DNA from: DASYSL01 sp036003365 | Lineage (GTDB): Bacteria; Eisenbacteria; RBG-16-71-46; DASYSL01 | Direction: 5' to 3' | Length of the DNA stretch: 13,342 nucleotides | Assembly (NCBI GenBank): GCA_036003365.1 | Contig: DASYSL010000156.1 | Location: forward strand, 1-13,342 | Part shown: positions 7,322-13,342 of the stretch, one piece after another | Layout: every line of letters begins with the position of its first letter | Position numbering within the stretch: position 1 is the first letter of the stretch | Notes under the pieces: model-generated | Databases searched by the model: none | Told to the model about the DNA's origin: nothing | What the model saw: the letters and a program-made list of their open reading frames with translations, nothing else | Made by a program: the position numbers and the translations under genes

Positions 7322-7713
7322 GAGTGAGCTTCCGCGAGGAGGGCGCCGTACGCCGACGCGTCGAGCAGCTGGTTCAGCTCGGTGGCCGCGTTCTTGGCGC
7401 GCAGCTTGATCATCCATCCCTTCTCGTACGGGGACTGGTTCACCCACGCCGGATTGTCGGCGAGCGCCGTGTTGACCTCGATGACCTCGCCCGAGACCGG
7501 CGCATAGAGATCGCTCACCGTCTTCACGGCCTCGATGACGCCGAAGGCGTCGCTCTGGCGCACCGTCTTGCCCACCTGCGGCAGCTCGACATAGACCACG
7601 TCCGAGAGCTGCTCCTGGGCCCAGTCCGTGACGCCGACGGTGACGACGTCACCCTCGAGCTTCGCCCACTCGTGCTCCTTCGTATACCGGAGTTCGCCGG
7701 GAACGTTGGCCAT
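7318..7713 (-). CDS. gcvH: glycine cleavage system H protein
   Basis: 131 aa, the normal length for GcvH. The lipoylated lysine is K64 in FGVIEAVKTVSDLYAPVSG, with the standard Glu three residues before it and the PVSGEV turn after it. The N-terminus YTKEHEWAKLEGDVVTVGVT and the C-terminal PYEKGWMIKL are also typical. It carries the aminomethyl group from the P-protein to GcvT and is then re-oxidised by dihydrolipoyl dehydrogenase, whose gene is not in the window. No lipoate ligase or lipA/lipB is nearby. ATG at 7713 has AGAGGA upstream in the 25-nt gap after gcvT. Confidence 0.98.
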   Translation of the reverse strand: MANVPGELRYTKEHEWAKLEGDVVTVGVTDWAQEQLSDVVYVELPQVGKTVRQSDAFGVIEAVKTVSDLYAPVSGEVIEVNTALADNPAWVNQSPYEKGWMIKLRAKNAATELNQLLDASAYGALLAEAHS

Positions 7714-7738
7714 GTCGTCCTCTCACGCCCGCGGCTGG

Positions 7739-8860
<1,122 letters not shown>

Positions 8861-8931
8861 GTTCTCCCGGGGACGTCTATGGAGTGCGGAAGGCGGAAGC
8901 CAAAAGGCCGCCGATGTGCTCTCAGGCGGGC

Positions 8932-8961
8932 AGGGTAACAAAGGCCGCGCGCGGGTGTAAA
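8932..8961 (-). promoter_or_regulatory. candidate promoter for the gcvT-led operon
   Basis: TTTACA (8961-8956), five of six matches to the -35 consensus, lies 18 nt from TACCCT (8937-8932), which is preceded by TGT and so looks like an extended -10. The match is moderate and the -35 lies in the loop of a hairpin. Predicted start about 8925, leader about 65 nt. No better candidate is seen in the 178-nt gap 8861-9038. Confidence 0.35.
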
Positions 8962-8969
8962 GCGCGGCC
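8937..8969 (-). terminator. second hairpin with short T-run, possible backup terminator
   Basis: An 8-bp stem, GGCCGCGC (8969-8962) with GCGCGGCC (8950-8943), has an 11-nt loop and is followed by TTTGTT on the minus strand. It follows the main terminator by a few nucleotides, so the two may act in tandem. It overlaps the candidate gcvT promoter, so only one of the two readings may be right. Confidence 0.4.
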
Positions 8970-8975
8970 CCGCCG

Positions 8976-9015
8976 AAAGAAAGCGCGGGCGACCCCCCTG
9001 AGGGATCGCCCGCGC
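8976..9015 (-). terminator. strong Rho-independent terminator after the exported-protein gene
   Basis: A perfect 10-bp stem, GCGCGGGCGA (9015-9006) with TCGCCCGCGC (8992-8983), can be extended inside the loop by C/G pairs and is followed directly by TTTCTTT (8982-8976). It lies 24 nt after the stop codon at 9039. It separates the exported-protein gene from the gcv operon. Confidence 0.92.
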
Positions 9016-9038
9016 GCGAGTGCGTGGTTCGGGAAAGC

Positions 9039-9923
9039 TTACCGAGGCGGCGGAAGCGCGAAGCCGAACTGGCCCTCGTCGCGCTGGTGCGTGCGGTCGC
9101 TCGGCTTGGGCAGGATGCCCAGCGAGACGAGCCCGCTCCGGTACTCGTAGCGAACGATGACCTGGGCGCAGGCGAAACGCTCGGGGTCGAAGTCCACCGC
9201 GTGCACCTTGTCATTCTGCGTGCCGCCCCAGCCGGTGCCCGGGTTCGACTGTGGTGCGGCACCGGCGTACGGCTCGGTCGTGCCGCGCGAACTCTCGGGA
9301 CGCGGGCCAGACTTACGAACTTCGCCGCGACTCGCATCGTCACGGATCTGCCCCTCGTCCTGCCAGCCCTGATCCTGGCGCTCGCGGAACGCGGCCACGC
9401 GGATCCAGCCCATGTCCCCGTTCGCCTGGTCGGTGCGCGAGGCGTACGACTGCTCTTCGTCGATGAACGTGAACTGGGCGATCTTGTTCATGCTGCGCCT
9501 CCAGCCCTTCACCGTCATCGACTGATAGGGATCGAGCACGTACATGGGCTCGTTCGAGCTCAGCCGGCTCCTCTCGCCGTTGATCGCGTTCAATCCGTCG
9601 ACCGAGATCACGAACGCGATGCGCTCATTGGTGGTGTTGCGCACCTTCACCTGATAGCCGGTGCCTTCACGGGCCTCGACGTACCAGCGGTCGGGACGCC
9701 ACTGCGCAAAGTAGAGAGGCGCCTGCTTGTTCCCCACCTTCACGCTCACCTGAAGCGGGTTCTGCCCCGCCCAGGTTCCCGTGCTCACGCCATGCCCCAG
9801 AGGGAACTGGAACGCGGCCTCGGCGGCGGCTTGGAAGCCGACCGAGAGGGCTGCTACCGAGAGTACGAAGGCGCCGGATCGAATCCCGCGCGCCACGCTC
9901 TGTTTCATCGTCGCCACGCGCAT
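9039..9923 (-). CDS. exported conserved protein of unknown function
   Basis: 294 aa. The N-terminus has basic residues, a hydrophobic stretch (18-30) and an AAAEA-AF site near residue 36, so it is a Sec-type exported protein. Residues about 55-180 form a beta-rich domain with WYVEAREGTGYQVKVRNTTNERIAFVISVDG split by normal strand lengths, LDPYQSMTVKGWRRSMNKIAQF (130-151) and SYASRTDQ (159-166). A Gln/Arg/Gly/Pro-rich linker (183-235) joins a short C-terminal block (VIVRYEYRSGLVSLGILP). I recall many proteins with the GW-R-S, F-F and SYA-RT pattern in soil and deltaproteobacterial genomes, all without function. ATG at 9923 has AAGGGGAG at good spacing. It is a single-gene unit with its own terminator. 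Envelope or extracellular location is predicted; no enzyme motif is seen. Confidence 0.85.
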   Translation of the reverse strand: MRVATMKQSVARGIRSGAFVLSVAALSVGFQAAAEAAFQFPLGHGVSTGTWAGQNPLQVSVKVGNKQAPLYFAQWRPDRWYVEAREGTGYQVKVRNTTNERIAFVISVDGLNAINGERSRLSSNEPMYVLDPYQSMTVKGWRRSMNKIAQFTFIDEEQSYASRTDQANGDMGWIRVAAFRERQDQGWQDEGQIRDDASRGEVRKSGPRPESSRGTTEPYAGAAPQSNPGTGWGGTQNDKVHAVDFDPERFACAQVIVRYEYRSGLVSLGILPKPSDRTHQRDEGQFGFALPPPR

Positions 9924-10015
9924 GGTGCACTCCCCTTTCCGCAGTCGCTTCTTGGGCGGGTGAAGCGTTGTTGAGTCTGGGTACTGCAATAAACACACCG
10001 AAAGCGCGCCGGGCG

Positions 10016-10028
10016 CTCCGACTCGGAG
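10016..10028. promoter_or_regulatory. 13-nt palindrome upstream of the exported-protein gene
   Basis: CTCCGACTCGGAG is a perfect 6+1+6 palindrome about 93 nt before the start at 9923. It could be an operator half-site pair or chance in G+C-rich DNA. No convincing -35/-10 pair is seen in the 173-nt gap 9924-10096, so the promoter of the exported-protein gene is not identified. Confidence 0.25.
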
Positions 10029-10029
10029 G

Positions 10030-10061
10030 GACAAACAATTGTGAACCGGAAACGAGGTTCA
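10030..10061 (-). terminator. possible terminator of the uvrA-tdh-kbl-VOC unit
   Basis: TGAACC (10061-10056) pairs with GGTTCA (10047-10042) over an 8-nt loop and is followed by CAATTGTTTGT, which is only partly T-rich. A second inverted repeat, GCCCCG/CGGGGC (10096-10091 and 10075-10070), lies directly after the VOC gene but lacks a T-run. Together they may end the transcript; the evidence is modest. Confidence 0.38.
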
Positions 10062-10096
10062 GCCGGGACGCCCCGTTGCGAATTGCGAGGCGGGGC

Positions 10097-10498
10097 TCAG
10101 GGGAAGCCGGGCTTGTTCTGATAGATCTGTAAACGGTTTCCCTCGGGATCGTGGAAGTGCGCGTACCAGCCCCAATCTTCTTCGCCGATCGGGCGCGCGA
10201 ACTGGACGCCGCGCTCGCCGAGCACGCGGTAGGTCTCGAAGAGATCGTCGACCTTGAGGGCGAGCCACAGCGCGTTGGCGCGCGGGAAAGGCAAGTCGAC
10301 CGAAGCCTTGCTGCGCGATTCGGCGATCAGCTCGAGGGCCGTGGGCTCGAGCGCGAACTTCACCCAATCGACGAGCGGGCGGTAACTGCCGCCGGGATCG
10401 ATGGGATCGACCGGCAGGCCGAGCGTGTCGCGATAGAAGGCGAGCATGCGCGGGAAATCGCGCACGCGGAGCAGAACGACGCCGGTGCGAAAGCGCAC
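10097..10498 (-). CDS. VOC-superfamily (glyoxalase/dioxygenase fold) protein
   Basis: 133 aa, one full VOC domain made of two beta-alpha-beta3 repeats: VVLLRVRDFPRMLAFYRDTLGLPV (7-30, split here by the helix) and LWLALKVDDLFETYRVLGERGV followed by FHDPEGNRLQIYQ. The usual metal ligands of glyoxalase I are not in place: the first-strand His is a Leu/Arg region, the His before the second VDDL is Leu, and the Glu expected in the last strand is Gln. It may therefore bind a small molecule without a metal or use other ligands. The start is GTG at 10498, 1 nt after the kbl stop, with no clear ribosome binding site, so translation probably depends on kbl. A role in disposing of a threonine-pathway by-product such as aminoacetone or methylglyoxal is tempting but only an inference from position. 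Confidence 0.85.
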   Translation of the reverse strand: MRFRTGVVLLRVRDFPRMLAFYRDTLGLPVDPIDPGGSYRPLVDWVKFALEPTALELIAESRSKASVDLPFPRANALWLALKVDDLFETYRVLGERGVQFARPIGEEDWGWYAHFHDPEGNRLQIYQNKPGFP

Positions 10499-10499
10499 C

Positions 10500-11696
10500 T
10501 CAGCGGCCGGCGAGGACGCCGAGATCCTTCCCCACCTTGGCGAAGGCGGTCACGCAGCGCTCGACGTGCTCGTCGGCGTGCGCGGCCGAGAGCTGTACGC
10601 GGATGCGCGCCTGGCCCTTGGCGACCACCGGATACGAGAAGCCGATCACGTAGATGCCTTCGGCGAGCAGGCGGCGCGCGAAGTCGTGCGCCAGCTTCTC
10701 CTCGTAGAGCATGATGGGCACGATGGGATGCTCGCCGGGCTTGATGTCGAAGCCGGCCTCTGCCATGGCGGAACGGAAGCGCTTGGTGTGGCGCTCGAGA
10801 CGGTCGCGCAGCTCGGTCGATTGAGTGATCAGATCGAGCACCGCGAGAGACGCCGCGGCGATGGGCGGCGCCAGCGTGTTGCTGAAGAGATAGGGCCGCG
10901 AGCGCTGACGCAAGAGCTCGATGATGGCCGCGCGCCCGGTGGTGAAGCCGCCCGAAGCACCGCCCAGCGCCTTCCCCAAAGTCCCCGTGACGATGTCGAC
11001 GCGCCCGAGCACACCGGCGTGCTCGAGACTCCCCCGGCCCGTCTTTCCGAGGAAGCCCGAGCCGTGGCAGTCGTCGACCATGACCATGGCGCGGTGCTTG
11101 TCGGCGAGGTCGCAGATGCCGGCCAAGGGCGCGATGTCCCCGTCCATGGAAAATGCGCCGTCGGTGGCGATGACGATGTGCCGCGCGCCGCCGGTGCGCG
11201 CCTCGACGAGCTTGGCCTCGAGATCGGCGAGCGAGGCGTGCTCGTAACGGAAGCGGCGCGCCTTGCACAGCCGCACGCCGTCGATGATCGAGGCGTGATT
11301 GAGGCTGTCGGAGACGATGGCGTCCTCTTCGCCGAGCAGCGGCTCGAAGATGCCGCCATTGGCGTCGAAGCAGGCGGCGTAGAGGATGGTGTCGTCGGTG
11401 TGGAAGAAGCGCGCGATCGCCGCCTCGAGATCTTTGTGCACGCGCTGGGTGCCGCAGATGAAGCGCACCGAGGAGAGCCCGTAGCCCCACTCGTCGAGCC
11501 CGCGCTTGGCGGCCTCGAGCACGCGCGGGTGGCTCGACAGGCCAAGATAATTGTTGGCGCAGAAGTTGAGCACCGTGCGCCCGCCCACCTGGATCTCGGC
11601 GCCCTGCGCCGAGTCGAGGACGCGCTCTTCCTTGTAGGTGCCGGCGGCGCGGATGGCCTCGAGCTCGCCCTTGAGCTGCGCGGAGATCGTGTCCAC
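10500..11696 (-). CDS. kbl: glycine C-acetyltransferase (2-amino-3-ketobutyrate CoA ligase)
   Basis: 398 aa, the same length I recall for E. coli Kbl. It is a PLP enzyme of the alpha-oxoamine synthase family that splits 2-amino-3-oxobutyrate with CoA into glycine and acetyl-CoA. The PLP lysine is K242 in VTGTLGKALGGASGG; H136 in SLNHASIIDG and the VDDCHGSGFLG block (207-217) are also family marks, as is NFCANNYLGLSSHP (44-57). The start is GTG at 11696, preceded by AGAGAGG at 7 nt; an upstream in-frame extension would run back through tdh and has no homology. It follows tdh after 11 nt, the classic pairing for threonine degradation through glycine. Confidence 0.97.
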   Translation of the reverse strand: MDTISAQLKGELEAIRAAGTYKEERVLDSAQGAEIQVGGRTVLNFCANNYLGLSSHPRVLEAAKRGLDEWGYGLSSVRFICGTQRVHKDLEAAIARFFHTDDTILYAACFDANGGIFEPLLGEEDAIVSDSLNHASIIDGVRLCKARRFRYEHASLADLEAKLVEARTGGARHIVIATDGAFSMDGDIAPLAGICDLADKHRAMVMVDDCHGSGFLGKTGRGSLEHAGVLGRVDIVTGTLGKALGGASGGFTTGRAAIIELLRQRSRPYLFSNTLAPPIAAASLAVLDLITQSTELRDRLERHTKRFRSAMAEAGFDIKPGEHPIVPIMLYEEKLAHDFARRLLAEGIYVIGFSYPVVAKGQARIRVQLSAAHADEHVERCVTAFAKVGKDLGVLAGR

Positions 11697-11707
11697 GGTG
11701 ATCCTCT

Positions 11708-12805
11708 CTAGCCTCGTGAGCCCGCGGGCTCGCGCACGGCGGCGCGCCCGGCCGCGGGAGTACCTCCGGCCTCGCCCCAGGGCACGAGGACGATCTTGCC
11801 GGCCTTCTGCTCGGCCAGCGTGCGCATCGCGTCCTCGAGATCGGCCAGCGGCATGACGTGCGTGATGGTCTTCGAGATGTCGAGACGCCCCGACTCGAGA
11901 AGCGAGGTCATCTGGTGCCACGTCTCGAACATGCGACGGCCCAGGATGCCCTGGATGGTGATGCCCTTGAAGATGAGGAGCTGGCTGAAGTCGAACGTCA
12001 GGTCTTGCGACGAGAGCCCGAGCAAAGACAAGCGTCCGGCGTTGCGCAGGGCGCGCAGCGACTCGACGATGACCGTGGGCTGCCCGCTCATCTCGCACAC
12101 CACGTCGAGGCCTTCGCCCTCGGTCATCTGGCGGGCCGCGTCGACCCAGTTCTCGCGCTTCACCTGCACGGTGCGGTCGGCGCCGCAGGCGCGCGCCAGC
12201 TCGAGTCGGTAGTCGTTCACGTCGGTGGCCAGGATGGGCCCGGCGCCGCAGGCGCGCGCCACGCAGATGGCGAAGAGTCCGATGGGCCCGCAGCCGGTGA
12301 CCGCCACCGAGCAGCCGGCAATCTCCCCCGCCAGGACCGAGTGCACGGCGTTCCCCAGGGGCTCGAGCGCGGCCGCCTGGTCGAGCGGCATGCCGCGCGG
12401 GATCGGCCAGGCGTTGACCGCGGGAATCGCGACGCGCTCGGCGTAGGCGCCCGGCCGGTCGATGCCGACGATCTTCATGTTCTCGCAGACGTGGCCGAGA
12501 TTGCGGCGGCAGAGCCGGCAGTGGCCGCAGGCCACGTGGGTTTCAATGGCGACCAGGTCGCCGATCCTGTGGCCGCGCACCTGCGCGCCCATGCCCACCA
12601 CCTCGCCCACGAATTCGTGGCCGAAGATGAGCGGCGGATGGATCTTCTCCTCGGCCCAGCGGTCCCACTTGTAGATGTGCAGGTCGGTGCCGCAGATGGC
12701 GACGCGCCGCACCTTGAGCAGGACTTCGTCGGGTGCGGGGACCGGTTCGGGGACGTCGGTGAGCTCGGCGCCAGGAGCGGGGCGGCTCTTCACCCAGGCC
12801 TTCAT
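11708..12805 (-). CDS. tdh: L-threonine 3-dehydrogenase, zinc-dependent MDR type
   Basis: 365 aa. It oxidises L-threonine to 2-amino-3-oxobutyrate with NAD+. Catalytic zinc ligands C38, H63 and E64 (ICGTDLHIY, IFGHEFVGEV), structural zinc cysteines C93, C96, C99 and C107 (HVACGHCRLC, HVCEN), and E148 in LEPLGNAVH lie almost exactly where E. coli Tdh has them. The NAD+ loop is GCGPIG (171-176), with D195 at the end of the second strand. The last 20 or so residues (from GEAGGTPAAG) extend beyond the usual 341-aa form and look disordered. The ATG overlaps the uvrA stop by 4 nt; AGTGAGG is upstream. Together with kbl it feeds glycine to the nearby cleavage system. Confidence 0.96.
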   Translation of the reverse strand: MKAWVKSRPAPGAELTDVPEPVPAPDEVLLKVRRVAICGTDLHIYKWDRWAEEKIHPPLIFGHEFVGEVVGMGAQVRGHRIGDLVAIETHVACGHCRLCRRNLGHVCENMKIVGIDRPGAYAERVAIPAVNAWPIPRGMPLDQAAALEPLGNAVHSVLAGEIAGCSVAVTGCGPIGLFAICVARACGAGPILATDVNDYRLELARACGADRTVQVKRENWVDAARQMTEGEGLDVVCEMSGQPTVIVESLRALRNAGRLSLLGLSSQDLTFDFSQLLIFKGITIQGILGRRMFETWHQMTSLLESGRLDISKTITHVMPLADLEDAMRTLAEQKAGKIVLVPWGEAGGTPAAGRAAVREPAGSRG

Positions 12806-13342
12806 CGCGCCTCACTTTCGAGTTTCGGCATACGAGACTTCGCGGTGCTGCGAAGCAGCGGAGCGAGCGCGGCGCCGGTGTGCGACGCGGCGACGCGGAC
12901 CACCTCTTCCGGTGTTCCCGAGGCTATCACGCGTCCTCCGGCCTGGCCACCCTCGGGACCGAGATCGATGAGGTGATCGGCCGACTTGATGACATCGAGG
13001 TTGTGCTCGATCACGATCACCGTGTTGCCGCGATCGACGAGGCGGTCGAGCACCTCGAGCAGCTGGCGCACGTCGTCGAAGTGGAGACCGGTGGTCGGCT
13101 CGTCGAGAATGTAGACGGTGTTGCCGGTGGCCGCGCGCGACAGCTCGGTGGCGAGCTTCACGCGCTGCGCTTCGCCGCCCGAGAGCGTGGTCGCCGACTG
13201 GCCGAGGTGCACGTAGCCCAGGCCCACGTCCTTGAGTGTTTCGAGCTTGCGCCGCACGCCGGGGATGGGGCGCAGGAACTCGAGGCCCTCCTCGACGGTC
13301 ATCTCGAGGACGTCGGCAATGGACTTCCCCTTGTACAGAACT
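12802..13342 (-). CDS. uvrA: excinuclease ABC subunit A, C-terminal 179 residues (runs off right edge)
   Basis: Only the end of the second ABC ATPase domain is present. Visible marks: YKGKSIADVLEMTVEEGLEF at the window edge, the signature TLSGGEAQRVKLATEL, Walker B with D-loop YILDEPTTGLH, and the switch histidine region VIVIEHNLDVIKSADH. The stretch LIDLGPEGGQAGGRVIASG is diagnostic for UvrA. It recognises DNA lesions for nucleotide excision repair with UvrB and UvrC. The zinc fingers, first ATPase domain and start lie outside the window. The stop overlaps the tdh ATG by 4 nt, so tdh and kbl are probably transcribed with, and translationally coupled to, uvrA. Confidence 0.97.
   Translation of the reverse strand, partial: VLYKGKSIADVLEMTVEEGLEFLRPIPGVRRKLETLKDVGLGYVHLGQSATTLSGGEAQRVKLATELSRAATGNTVYILDEPTTGLHFDDVRQLLEVLDRLVDRGNTVIVIEHNLDVIKSADHLIDLGPEGGQAGGRVIASGTPEEVVRVAASHTGAALAPLLRSTAKSRMPKLESEAR

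Noticed and set aside
8861..9038. Glycine riboswitch before gcvT; the plus strand even shows CTCTCAGGCGGGCAGGG, which recalls part of the motif.
   Set aside because: The similarity is on the wrong strand relative to gcvT, and neither the tandem aptamer layout nor the other conserved blocks are present. A covariance-model search would settle it.

Overview
The window is a high-G+C bacterial chromosome segment, roughly two-thirds G+C by eye. Every supported gene lies on the minus strand, so transcription runs from right to left. Genes are tightly packed, often with 4-nt ATGA overlaps, and nothing mobile, phage-like, CRISPR-like or RNA-encoding is visible. The organism cannot be named from the sequence. 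The split glycine decarboxylase, the tdh-kbl pair and a MutL-like ATPase next to a DUF6754 membrane protein suggest a deep-branching Gram-negative lineage, perhaps a candidate phylum of the Eisenbacteria/Gemmatimonadota/Rokubacteria kind. That placement is inference.

Right part (13342 to 10097): the 3' end of uvrA overlaps tdh by 4 nt. It is followed by kbl (11-nt gap) and a VOC/glyoxalase-fold gene that starts 1 nt after kbl stops. Tdh and Kbl convert L-threonine to 2-amino-3-oxobutyrate and then to glycine plus acetyl-CoA. A weak hairpin with a T-rich tail may end this unit.

Middle (9923 to 9039): a single gene for an exported protein of unknown function, closed by a very clear intrinsic terminator at 8976-9015.

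Left part (8860 to 747): one long unit of eight genes, with gaps of at most 25 nt and five overlapping junctions. It begins with a complete glycine cleavage set (gcvT, gcvH, gcvPA, gcvPB; only the Lpd subunit is missing). It then runs without a break into four non-metabolic genes: a two-helix membrane protein with a PH-like tail, a 104-aa charged protein, a 614-aa MutL-family ASKHA ATPase, and a 372-aa protein with a probable barrel-sandwich-hybrid N-terminus and a KOW-like C-terminus. A ninth gene at the left edge, a secreted/FN3-like membrane protein of the DUF6754 type, lies in the same direction. It has its own sigma70-type promoter (perfect -35, 17-nt spacer) and a leader hairpin that pairs better in this strand than in the other.

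The metabolic logic is threonine to glycine (tdh-kbl), then glycine to CO2, NH3 and 5,10-methylene-THF (gcv). The MutL-like/104-aa/BSH-KOW/DUF6754 set is the part without a textbook role. No cobalamin mutase (mutS/mutE or oraS/oraE) lies in the window, so this MutL-like ATPase looks like part of a separate, probably membrane-associated system. It is the best candidate here for an undescribed module.
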